DNA from: CAYFVR01 sp046541515
Lineage (GTDB): Bacteria; Desulfobacterota; Desulfobacteria; Desulfobacterales; Desulfococcaceae
Assembly: GCA_046541515.1 (NCBI GenBank)
Contig: JBKHDD010000045.1
Coordinates: 1 to 28,260 of the forward strand
DNA: 28,260 nucleotides
Direction of reading: 5' to 3'
The position numbers were made by a program, and so were the translations under genes. This document shows, piece after piece, positions 1-7,148 of the stretch. The notes beneath the pieces were generated by a model, which saw only the letters and a list, made by a program, of their open reading frames with translations, was not told where the DNA came from and ran no database searches. Every line of letters begins with the position of its first letter. Position 1 is the stretch's first letter.

Positions 1-46
1 ATTTCCTCCAGACAAGTTTAGCCCCAACGCCGTTCACGTTGGGATT

Positions 47-88
47 CCAGATGAACGATGGAGACGACCAGATGAAAGATGGAGACGA
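47..88. repeat. 21-bp tandem duplication
   Basis: Two adjacent 21-bp units, 47-67 and 68-88, differ at one position (ccagatgaac versus ccagatgaaa at their starts, both ending gatggagacga). They lie just downstream of the thiL stop. Plus-strand frame 2 is open from the window edge to a stop at 170-172, and in it each unit encodes PDERWRR. This could be the tail of a gene outside the window or chance; no family is recognised. Confidence 0.75.
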
Positions 89-152
89 ATGGTTCAAGTG
101 CGCATGCGATACGCCCGCCGCGTAAACGTGGAAAAAAAAACGAAACAGGGGT

Positions 153-1163
153 TCAGGGCCGCTTGAAATGGTCCCAGCTTTCCGAGGCTAGCGGGGTTTC
201 CTCCCCGTTCGCGTCTACCCGAAGCAATTCGCCGCCCTCGGTGATTTCTCCGATTACGAAAAGCGTCTGTTCAAACCGCTCCCGAAATTCTTTGGCGAGG
301 AATTCCGCCCGTTTCGCCGCGACCGTCGCCACCAGCACGTAATCCTCGCCCCCGGCCAAGGCTTCCCGGACCGGGTCCCGGTCGAACCGGCGGCAGAATT
401 CCCGGAGCGCGTCGGAGATCGGCAGCGAATCCGTGCACACCCGGCCGCCCACGCCGCTTTCCCGCAGAATGTGGCCCAGGTCTGCGCCGAGACCGTCGCT
501 CACGTCGATGGCGGCGCGGGTCTCGCCGGATTCGGCCAGAAAGCGTCCCTCCCGCAGGTGGGGGCGAGGCCGGATGTGGGCGCTCCGCAACGCCTCCAAT
601 ACCGGATCGTCCGCCGGAACTTCATTCAGAATCAGATGGAGCCCCGCCCGGCTGTCGCCCAGATGCCCGGTGCAGACGATCCGGTCGCCGGGCCGCGCCG
701 CGTCCCGGCGGAGCATTTCCGTTTCCTTGACCGAACCGGTGACCGTGATCGAAAGAATCAGATCCCGGCCGGAGCCGGTGGTGTCCCCGCCCAGGATGTT
801 CACGTGGAATTCCCGGGCCAATTCCCGCATTCCCCGGTAGATTCCATCCAGAAAATCCACGGAAACGTCCGAGGGAACGCCCAAGCTGACGAAGGCTTCC
901 CGAGCCGTGCCGCCCATGGCCGCGATGTCGCTCAAATTGACCGCCAGGGCCTTGGCGCCGAGCTCCTCCGGCGATGCGGCTTTCCGAAGAAAATGAACGC
1001 CCTCCACCAGCATGTCGCTGGTCAGCAGAATCAATTCGCCGGCGGGCACGGCAAAGGCCGCCGCGTCGTCGCCGATGCCCCGGGTCACGCCGTCCCGGCG
1101 GATCAGGCAGTTGGCGCTCGCCCGCTCGATGAACCCGAATTCTCCCAGCTCCTTCAGATTCAT
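153..1163 (-). CDS. thiL: Thiamine-monophosphate kinase ThiL
   Basis: ThiL phosphorylates thiamine monophosphate with ATP to thiamine diphosphate, the last step of thiamine cofactor synthesis, in the cytoplasm. The 336-residue product has the usual length and the family landmarks in order: GIGDDAAAF near residue 30 (metal/nucleotide binding), TSDMLVEGVHF near 50, NLSDIAAMGG near 76, GGDTTGS near 125, IDVSDGLGADLGHI near 218, and GGEDYVLV near 266. It is the second gene of a minus-strand thiE-thiL pair: its ATG overlaps the thiE stop (ATGA at 1160-1163), so translation is probably coupled. The product would supply the cofactor of the E1 component encoded divergently upstream. Identification is by recognised motifs. 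Confidence 0.96.
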   Translation of the reverse strand: MNLKELGEFGFIERASANCLIRRDGVTRGIGDDAAAFAVPAGELILLTSDMLVEGVHFLRKAASPEELGAKALAVNLSDIAAMGGTAREAFVSLGVPSDVSVDFLDGIYRGMRELAREFHVNILGGDTTGSGRDLILSITVTGSVKETEMLRRDAARPGDRIVCTGHLGDSRAGLHLILNEVPADDPVLEALRSAHIRPRPHLREGRFLAESGETRAAIDVSDGLGADLGHILRESGVGGRVCTDSLPISDALREFCRRFDRDPVREALAGGEDYVLVATVAAKRAEFLAKEFRERFEQTLFVIGEITEGGELLRVDANGEETPLASESWDHFKRP

Positions 1164-1813
1164 TTCGCCTTTCCCCCCCGGGCCGCGTCGATGATTTCAC
1201 GCAGCTCCCGGGCCGCCGCCGCCGGGTCCGGCGCGGACATGACCGCGGAGACCACCGCCGCCCCGTCGGCGCCGGCGCGGACGATCCCTCCGACCGTCTC
1301 CCGATTCAATCCGCCGATGGCGATCACGGGGCACTGGACGGCCGCCCGGACCGCCGCCACGCCCTCCGGTCCCAATCCCGCGGCCGTATCGGTCTTGGTC
1401 GGCGTCAGATAGACCGGGCTCACGCTCACGTAGTCGGCCCCGTCCCGCTCGGCGGCCACCGCGTCGTCCACCGATTCCACGGAGACGCCCACGATCATTT
1501 TTTCCCCGACCAATCGTCGAACGTCCGTGACGGGGAGGTCGGTCTGGCCCACATGAACGCCGTCGGCCCCGGCGGCGAGGGCCACGTCCACCCGGTCGTT
1601 CACGACGAGCGGCACGCCCCTTCCTTTCAGGACTCGGAGCGTCAGACGGACTTCCGCCAGAAACTCCCGCGCGCCCGCCGTTTTTTCCCGCGCCTGAACG
1701 CAGGTGACGCCGCCGGAAACCGCCGCTGAAACCACTTCGGGCACGGCCCGGCCCCGGGCCAAGGTGCGGTCGGTGACCAGATAGAGGCGGTAATCGGGCG
1801 CGGAGGGTTTCAT
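1160..1813 (-). CDS. thiE: Thiamine-phosphate synthase ThiE
   Basis: ThiE joins hydroxymethylpyrimidine diphosphate and the thiazole phosphate to give thiamine monophosphate. The 217-residue TIM-barrel protein shows YLVTDR (residues 11-16), VQAREK at 39-44 (position of the usual QLREK diphosphate motif), NDRVDVALAAGADGVHVGQ at 72-90, VGVSVESVDDA at 108-118, YVSVSPVYLTPTK at 128-140 and AIGGLNRETV at 165-174. The ATG at 1813 is chosen because homology starts directly there; the frame remains open about 76 codons upstream, but that stretch is Arg/Pro-rich and unlike ThiE. The Shine-Dalgarno is weak. The stop overlaps the thiL start by 4 bp. No TPP riboswitch consensus was found upstream, which is unusual for thiamine genes. 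Loss of the common GxSxH histidine (here GVSVE) is a modest deviation. Confidence 0.94.
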   Translation of the reverse strand: MKPSAPDYRLYLVTDRTLARGRAVPEVVSAAVSGGVTCVQAREKTAGAREFLAEVRLTLRVLKGRGVPLVVNDRVDVALAAGADGVHVGQTDLPVTDVRRLVGEKMIVGVSVESVDDAVAAERDGADYVSVSPVYLTPTKTDTAAGLGPEGVAAVRAAVQCPVIAIGGLNRETVGGIVRAGADGAAVVSAVMSAPDPAAAARELREIIDAARGGKAK

Positions 1814-2341
1814 GGGTTGGTAGTCTTTTTGGTCGAATGGGTTGAATCGGGCCGTCCGGTCCAAGAAAGGGGTTTCCCATTCTTTCGGGACCGATCGGAT
1901 CAAATGACGGTTTGATTTTCCCCTTGCGGGGGCGCGATCGGAGGGAACTCCGCGGCCCGGAAAACCGCGTCGGGGCGGCCGGCGAGGCGGAATGCCGCGA
2001 ATCGCGGTTTCTTCCATACACGCTCGCGCCCGCCGGGGCAAGACTTGACGCCATGGAAGCGAGGAACCATTTTATTCAAATTGGAAACGGAGGTGATTTT
2101 TGCTTTCGAATGACCGGTCGGTCGATGATGATCGATCGCCCGAAACTTCGTTTTCCAATGGCCGCGAAGGACCGTGTTTTCGGACGAGCGCCCATCGGCG
2201 GTTCGTCCCTTGGCCGTTTTTTTGGAACCGGGTTCGGACGCGTTTCCGGCCTTGCCGTTCCAAAAGGCTCATTCACCGGCGTAGCGGTTTCCCCTCGGCA
2301 TTTCGTGTCTCATTCTCCCCCGGTCCAAAAAGGAGACGATC
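1814..2341. other. Divergent thiE/pdhA intergenic region, no gene recognised
   Basis: This 528-bp gap separates minus-strand thiE from plus-strand pdhA. Short frames on both strands have arginine-rich compositions resembling nothing known. I looked for the TPP-riboswitch core signatures on both strands and did not see them. The segment 2100-2160 has several overlapping gatcgat/gaccggtc palindromic runs. A TTGACG at 2045-2050 is followed by TA-rich sequence around 2071-2080, but the spacing to a -10-like element is poor, so no promoter is called. A clear GGAG at about 2331-2336 serves pdhA. Confidence 0.6.
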
Positions 2342-3451
2342 ATGCCTCGAAAAACCTTGGATATCCCTGTTCAGGTGGAATATCTGTCCATCCTGGAGCC
2401 GGATGGCACGGTGGATTCCGACCTGGTTCCAGACCTTTCCGAAGAACGGCTCATGGAACTCTACCGCGCCATGGTGCTGGGCCGCCAGTTTGACGCGCGT
2501 CAGCTCAATCTGCAGCGCCAGGGCCGCATCGGCACTTTCGCCCCGGTCACCGGTCAGGAGGCCGCCCAGATCGGCGCGGTCGCCGCGTTGAAAGAGACCG
2601 ACTGGATGGCGCCCTCCTTCCGAGAGACCGCCGCCCAGATTTTTCGCGGCCAGAGCATGGAAGCCGTGCTCATCGCCGCCGCCGGCTTCAACGAGGCGGC
2701 CGAATACGACAAAGCGGAAAAGCCCCGCACCCTCCCCGTTTCGGTGCCGGTGGGTTCCCAAATGCTTCACGCCTGCGGCATCGCCTACGGCGCGAAACTG
2801 AAGGAATCCGGCGAAGTGGCCATGACCTTCTTCGGCGACGGCGCCACCTCCGAGGGCGATTTCCACGAAGCCATGAACTTCGCCGGCGTCTTCGAACTGC
2901 CGGTGATCTTCATTTGCCAAAACAACCAGTGGGCCATTTCGGTGCCCAGGAAGCATCAGACCCGCTCCGAGACCATCGCCCAGAAAGCCGCGGCCTACGG
3001 ATTCGAAAAGGGAATCCAGGTGGACGGCAACGACATCCTCGCCGTCTATTCCGCCGCCCGGGACGCCGTGGAACGGGCCCGGGAGGGAAAGGGACCCGCC
3101 CTCATCGAATGCGTCACCTATCGGCTTCAGATGCACACCACGGCGGACGATCCCAAGCGTTACCGTACCGACGAAGAGGTGGAGGAATGGAAGGAAAAGG
3201 ACCCCATCTCCCGCTTTGAAACCTTTCTGAAGGATCGGGAGCTGCTGGACGACGAAAAAATCGAATCCATCGGCGAAGAGATCAAGGCGAAAATCAACGA
3301 CGCGGTCAAGAAAGCCGAAAAAGCGTTCGAAAAGATGGGCGATCCCCTGGACATGTTTAACCACGTCTACGCGGAAATGCCGCCCCGGCTGAATGCGCAA
3401 CGGGAATGGCTGGCCGCCGAAATCGAAGGGGGGGAGGGCGACAATGGCTAA
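2342..3451 (+). CDS. pdhA: Pyruvate dehydrogenase E1 component, alpha subunit
   Basis: This is the thiamine-diphosphate-binding alpha subunit of a heterotetrameric (alpha2beta2) 2-oxoacid dehydrogenase E1, which decarboxylates the 2-oxoacid and reductively acylates the E2 lipoyl group. The 369-residue protein carries the cofactor signature GDGATSEGDFHEAMNFAG at residues 165-182, closing with the QNNQ-type end (N194/N195). The loop MHTTADDPKRYR (264-275) matches the conserved loop phosphorylated in mitochondrial enzymes. The first 40 residues resemble the Gram-positive PdhA leader. A strong GGAG lies about 8 nt before the ATG. The stop overlaps the pdhB start by 8 bp. Branched-chain oxoacid dehydrogenase E1 alpha is the main alternative; the single-copy operon next to thiamine genes favours pyruvate, but sequence alone does not settle the substrate. 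Confidence 0.9.
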   Translation: MPRKTLDIPVQVEYLSILEPDGTVDSDLVPDLSEERLMELYRAMVLGRQFDARQLNLQRQGRIGTFAPVTGQEAAQIGAVAALKETDWMAPSFRETAAQIFRGQSMEAVLIAAAGFNEAAEYDKAEKPRTLPVSVPVGSQMLHACGIAYGAKLKESGEVAMTFFGDGATSEGDFHEAMNFAGVFELPVIFICQNNQWAISVPRKHQTRSETIAQKAAAYGFEKGIQVDGNDILAVYSAARDAVERAREGKGPALIECVTYRLQMHTTADDPKRYRTDEEVEEWKEKDPISRFETFLKDRELLDDEKIESIGEEIKAKINDAVKKAEKAFEKMGDPLDMFNHVYAEMPPRLNAQREWLAAEIEGGEGDNG

Positions 3452-4424
3452 AATGACGATGGTTCAGGCGCTCAATCTGGCCCTTCACCAGGAAATGAAA
3501 AAAGACGAGGACGTGGTGGTGCTCGGCGAGGACGTGGGCGTGGACGGCGGCGTCTTCCGGGTCACCGAAGGCCTCCACGAGGAATTCGGCAAGGATCGGG
3601 TCATCGACACGCCCCTGGCCGAGGCCGGCATCGTGGGCATGTCCGTCGGCATGGGGATTTTCGGCCTCAAGCCGGTCTGCGAAATCCAGTTCTCCGGCTT
3701 TTCCTACGAAGCCTTTCACCAGATCGAAAACCACGCCGCCCGAATGCGCTGGCGGTCCCGAGGCGCGTTTACCGTCCCCATGGTGCTGCGGACCCCCTAC
3801 GGCGGCGGCGTCCGGGCATTGGAGCACCATTCGGAGAGCCGGGAGGTTTTCTGGTCTCACATTCCGGGGCTCAAGATGGTGATTCCCTCCGGTCCCCGGA
3901 ACGCCCGGGCTCTGCTGGCGTCCGCCATTCGCGATCCCGATCCGGTCGTTTTCTACGAGCCCAAGGGGCTGTACCGCGCTTTCCGCGAAGAAGTGCCCGA
4001 CGAAGAAGAGACCATGCCCATTGGGAAATCCCAGCGGGTCCGGGAGGGCGACGACCTGACCATGATCAGCTACGGCGCCATGATGCGGCCGACGCTGGAG
4101 GCGGCCGAGATGTTGGAGGAAAAGGACGGCGTCAAGGCCGACGTCATCGATCTGCTGACCCTCTCGCCGCTGGACGACGAGAAGTTTACGGAAAGCGTCC
4201 GCCGCACGGGCCGGGCGGTCCTGATCCACGAAGCGCCCGGCAGTTACGGTCCCGGCGCGGAGTTTATCGCCCGGATCATGGAAAAATCCTTTTTCTACTT
4301 GGAAGCCCCCATTGCCCGGGTGGCCGGATTCGATGTAACCATGCCTCTGTTCGCCCGAGAAAAGGCCTATCTGCCGGGGGCCGACCGGATTTTTCGCGCG
4401 GCCCGCGCCACCCTCGACGCCTGA
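3444..4424 (+). CDS. pdhB: Pyruvate dehydrogenase E1 component, beta subunit
   Basis: The beta subunit of the E1 heterotetramer completes the thiamine-diphosphate active site and contacts E2. The 326-residue product begins MAKMTMVQALNLALHQEM and contains VVVLGEDVGVDGGVFRVTEG (about 30-49), DTPLAEAGIVG (about 64-74), EIQFSGFSYEAFHQI (about 89-103), RTPYGGG with the downstream HHSES motif (about 119-134), and the C-terminal transketolase domain around VIDLLTLSPLDDE and GRAVLIHEA. The ATG at 3444 is preferred because family homology starts there; an in-frame start 17 codons earlier would lie inside pdhA. It is preceded by a GGGGGAGGG ribosome-binding stretch within the end of pdhA. Same substrate uncertainty as pdhA. 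Confidence 0.92.
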   Translation: MAKMTMVQALNLALHQEMKKDEDVVVLGEDVGVDGGVFRVTEGLHEEFGKDRVIDTPLAEAGIVGMSVGMGIFGLKPVCEIQFSGFSYEAFHQIENHAARMRWRSRGAFTVPMVLRTPYGGGVRALEHHSESREVFWSHIPGLKMVIPSGPRNARALLASAIRDPDPVVFYEPKGLYRAFREEVPDEEETMPIGKSQRVREGDDLTMISYGAMMRPTLEAAEMLEEKDGVKADVIDLLTLSPLDDEKFTESVRRTGRAVLIHEAPGSYGPGAEFIARIMEKSFFYLEAPIARVAGFDVTMPLFAREKAYLPGADRIFRAARATLDA

Positions 4425-4474
4425 TCAGACGCCGGAACCGGCGGGAACGCCCAACCGAAACCGGAGGAGACGGT

Positions 4475-6001
4475 ATGAAAAAATCCTTCAAGCTGCCCGA
4501 CCTGGGGGAAGGCATCCACGAAGGCGAAGTCATGGCCATCCACGTGTCCGAAGGCGATGCGGTGGAAGAGGGGGATGTGATCCTGGAGGTGGAAACCGAC
4601 AAGGCCGCCGTGGACATCCCCTCGCCCTACACCGGAACGATAAAGGAAATCCTGGTGGCGGAGGGCGACACGGTGAACGTCGGCGACGAAATTGTCGCCT
4701 TCGACGTGGCCGAAGAAGAACTCTCCGACGAGGACGAGGAAACGGAATCCGCCGATAAGGAGGGAAGGGAGAAGGCCGACGACGAGGAAAAAGAATCCGC
4801 CGAAAAAGAGAAAAAGAAAAAGGCGGAGGCGTCCGAGTCCGAGGAGAAGGAGAGAAAGGCGGCGGATTCCGGGAAGAAATCGGAGAAAAAAGAGGAATCC
4901 CGGGAGTCCGAGCCGACGGACGAGGAATCCGGCAAAGAAAAGCGCAAGAAGGCGGAAGCCGGAGACGAGAAAGCCGGCGGAAAAAAGAAGAAAACCGGCG
5001 ACCGCCAAGGCCCGGTGCCCGCCTCGCCCGCCACGCGCCGTCTGGCCCGGGAGCTGGAGGTGGACCTTCGCGAGGTGGAACCCACCGGCCGGGGCGGAGT
5101 GGTGACCTCCGAGGACGTGCGGGCCCACGCCGAGGAAGGCAAGGCGGAGAAGAAAGAAGCCGAAGCGGCCGAAAAGGAACAGAAGGAACCGGGCGAGGCC
5201 CGCGAGGCGGAGGAAAAGAAGAAGCGCAAGGCCAAGCCCATGGTCCAAGAGGCGCCGGAACTGCCCGATTTCGAAAAATGGGGTCCGGTGGAACGGGTGG
5301 CGGTTCGCTCCGTCCGCCGCGCCACGGCCCGCCAGATGGCCATCGCCTGGTCCCAGATTCCCCACGTCACCACCAACGACATGGCCGACGTGACCGCTTT
5401 GGAAGAATTCCGCCAGAAGCACAAGGCCGCCGTTTCCGACCAGGGCGGCCGTTTGACCCCGACCATCTTCGCCATGAAGGCGGCGGTGGCGGCCCTCAAA
5501 CGGTATCCCAACTTCAATTCCAGCCTAGACCCGAAGGCCGGGGAGATCGTCCGCAAGAACTACTACCACATCGGCGTGGCGGTGGACAGCGACGACGGGC
5601 TGTTCGTGCCCGTGATCCGGGACGTGGATCGGAAGAGCCTGACGGAGCTTTCCGTGGAATTCGCCGAAACGGTGGAGAAGACCCGGAACCGGAAGGTCTC
5701 GGGCGAGGATTTCCAGGGCGGGACCTTCACCATCACCAACATGGGCAGTCTGCGGGGCGGCCATTTCACGCCCATCATCAACTGGCCCCAGGTGGCCATT
5801 TTGGGCATGGGCAAGGCCGAATGGCAGCCGGTGGTCCGCGAAAAAGGCGACGGCCGGCGAGAAATCGTCACCCGGCTGATGATGCCCGTGGTGCTGACCA
5901 TGGACCATCGGGTGCTGGACGGCGGAGACGCGGCCCGTTTTCTGGACCTGGTGATCAAGGCCCTGGAAGATCCCGACCGCCTCATGCTGACGATGTCCTG
6001 A
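4475..6001 (+). CDS. pdhC: Dihydrolipoyl acetyltransferase (E2) with charged linkers
   Basis: E2 core: transfers the acyl group from E1 via a swinging lipoyl arm to CoA. The 508-residue protein has a single lipoyl domain (residues 1-78, lipoylated lysine K43 in ETDKAAVDIPSP), a peripheral-subunit-binding domain at about 181-217 (PASPATRRLARELEVDLREV then GRGGVVTSEDV), and the catalytic acyltransferase domain from about 268 with the active-site HxxxDG (H478, D482 in DHRVLDGG). The linkers are odd: residues 79-178 and 217-256 are almost entirely Lys, Glu, Asp, Arg, Ser and Ala rather than the usual Ala-Pro, making the plus strand purine-rich across 4720-5000. It starts 50 bp after pdhB, with GGAG 7-10 nt before the ATG. 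E3 is not in this operon but lies at 15070. Confidence 0.95.
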   Translation: MKKSFKLPDLGEGIHEGEVMAIHVSEGDAVEEGDVILEVETDKAAVDIPSPYTGTIKEILVAEGDTVNVGDEIVAFDVAEEELSDEDEETESADKEGREKADDEEKESAEKEKKKKAEASESEEKERKAADSGKKSEKKEESRESEPTDEESGKEKRKKAEAGDEKAGGKKKKTGDRQGPVPASPATRRLARELEVDLREVEPTGRGGVVTSEDVRAHAEEGKAEKKEAEAAEKEQKEPGEAREAEEKKKRKAKPMVQEAPELPDFEKWGPVERVAVRSVRRATARQMAIAWSQIPHVTTNDMADVTALEEFRQKHKAAVSDQGGRLTPTIFAMKAAVAALKRYPNFNSSLDPKAGEIVRKNYYHIGVAVDSDDGLFVPVIRDVDRKSLTELSVEFAETVEKTRNRKVSGEDFQGGTFTITNMGSLRGGHFTPIINWPQVAILGMGKAEWQPVVREKGDGRREIVTRLMMPVVLTMDHRVLDGGDAARFLDLVIKALEDPDRLMLTMS

Positions 6002-6004
6002 TCC

Positions 6005-6511
6005 ATGGCGGCGATGGATAAAGCGGAAATTCTGGAAGAAGAGGCTTTTCTCATCGAGACCAGCGGCGAGATTCCGGAAGTGGCCTTTCACGCCGCCGTT
6101 CATCATCTCACCGAAGACCCCGAGGGGCCGGGGCTGGACCTCGGCCCGGCGGAGATCGACCGGCTCAAGGCCGGGGTGCTGGCCGGCTACCGGCGGATTC
6201 TGCTGCGGGACCTGGACCCGGACAACCGGGACCGGCCCCACTTTCGCGGGCTGGAACGGGCGGCGGCAAACTGGAACCGACTTTGGGACTTCGCGGAGCG
6301 GGAGGGGCTGGACGTGTCGGCCCTGCGCCGGGACGCCGCCGACGCACTGGTGAAGTTTCTCCGCCAGGCCGCCGAAGACGCGGCCGAGGGGCGTGCCGCC
6401 GGACTCCGCGCCGGGCCGGAATCCGTCCCCGATCTCATCGCCGGGTTGCGGGTGGATCAGGAGCAACTGCCTTCGAACTGGCCGGATTTGTTGCCGGAGG
6501 ACCGGCTGTGA
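6005..6511 (+). CDS. Hypothetical protein downstream of pdhC
   Basis: I do not recognise this 168-residue protein. It is predicted soluble: no signal peptide or membrane segment, acidic overall, largely helical in appearance. The middle contains DRLKAGVLAGYRRILLRDLD (about 56-75) followed by a Trp-containing helix AANWNRLWDFAEREG. It starts 3 bp after the pdhC stop (ATG 6005; an alternative in-frame ATG at 6014 is three codons later), and its own stop overlaps the GTG of the next gene. Position and lack of gaps place it in the pdh operon, so a role in assembly or regulation of the dehydrogenase is possible but purely inferred. Codon use matches the neighbours, which supports a real gene. Confidence 0.75.
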   Translation: MAAMDKAEILEEEAFLIETSGEIPEVAFHAAVHHLTEDPEGPGLDLGPAEIDRLKAGVLAGYRRILLRDLDPDNRDRPHFRGLERAAANWNRLWDFAEREGLDVSALRRDAADALVKFLRQAAEDAAEGRAAGLRAGPESVPDLIAGLRVDQEQLPSNWPDLLPEDRL

Positions 6512-7005
6512 AAACGGTGGTCATCCCCCGGGAACGATCCGCCTTCCGCATGGACGGCAACGGCGTCTGGCACGGCGAAGGCGGCCGGTTCCGAAAGAAA
6601 TCCATCATCGATCATTTCAACGCATCGTTGGGCCACGACGAAGGCGGGTTTTTCCTTGCCCAGATCAACGGCGAGGTTCGGGAAAAGGTCTATTTTCCCT
6701 GCGAAGAGACGGCGTTTTTCGCGGTGGATTTGGAAAAGGGAGGGGCGGAAGGAGCCGAAGCTTCGGAGCTTCGCGTGATTCTCAACACCGGAGAAACGGT
6801 CCCGGCGAGACCGGAGGGGTTGCGCCATCGGGGCGACGCGCTCTTTTTGTTTCGCGACGGCGTCCCGATCAAATTCACCGATCGCTGTCTGCTCCGCATC
6901 GCCCACCGGCTGGCCGAAACCCCGGAGGGCGGCTACGGATTTCGGTGGGGCGGGGCCGTCCATCCCATTCCGGAATGGCGGGAGCGGGATGGCTCGCTTC
7001 GTTGA
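6508..7005 (+). CDS. DUF1285-like small protein
   Basis: The 165-residue product starts at GTG 6508, which overlaps the stop of the preceding gene (GTGA), indicating translational coupling; the frame is open further upstream but that part reads as an out-of-frame shadow. The stretch MDGNGVWHGEGGRFRKKSII (about residues 13-32), followed by FNASLGHDEGGFFLAQINGE and PCEETAFFAVDLE, resembles the two-subdomain pattern of DUF1285 proteins (dG.W.h.G..i.r..lv..F...L..d..G.y.l, then v.VeD.pF....v). The family's function is not established. It is the last gene of the pdh operon and ends facing the Mrp operon. Family assignment is tentative, from pattern memory; the presence of a gene is well supported. 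Confidence 0.72.
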   Translation: MKTVVIPRERSAFRMDGNGVWHGEGGRFRKKSIIDHFNASLGHDEGGFFLAQINGEVREKVYFPCEETAFFAVDLEKGGAEGAEASELRVILNTGETVPARPEGLRHRGDALFLFRDGVPIKFTDRCLLRIAHRLAETPEGGYGFRWGGAVHPIPEWRERDGSLR

Positions 7006-7148
7006 CCGGAATTTGCATCCGTTCTCGGGTCGGCCATGCGGGGGCGCGCTCCATCTCGTTGCGATCCGCGAGGCCGCGCGTCGCCCCGGCGAGGCAGAGC
7101 CCCCCGAAATGCGCTCCCGGACAGAGCCTGGGAACGAGAATCCAAAAA
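7006..7148. repeat. Degenerate dispersed palindromic repeat relic
   Basis: The 143-bp gap between convergent genes contains gaggcagagcccc (7091-7103) and acagagcctgggaacgaga (7121-7139). Read on the minus strand, CGTTCCCAGG-CTCTGT-CCGGGAGCG folds into an imperfect hairpin, followed by GGGGCTCTGCCTC. These match the widespread GTTCCCAGGCTCTGCCTGGGAAC / GAGGCAGAGCCTC type of intergenic element I know from many proteobacterial and cyanobacterial genomes. No protein-coding frame is credible here. Only one copy is present in the window, so its dispersion is not shown by this sequence. Confidence 0.5.

Noticed and set aside
1814..2041. N-terminal extension of ThiE from 2041
   Set aside because: The extra 76 residues are Arg/Pro-rich and absent from ThiE proteins; homology begins exactly at the ATG at 1813.
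2072..2276. Two 66-codon minus-strand frames in the thiE/pdhA gap
   Set aside because: They overlap each other, are rich in Arg/Pro/Ser, lack ribosome-binding sites, and resemble nothing.
1814..2341. TPP riboswitch before thiE or pdhA
   Set aside because: The conserved CUGAGA and ACCUGA-type core signatures were not seen on either strand; absence by eye is not proof, a covariance-model search would settle it.
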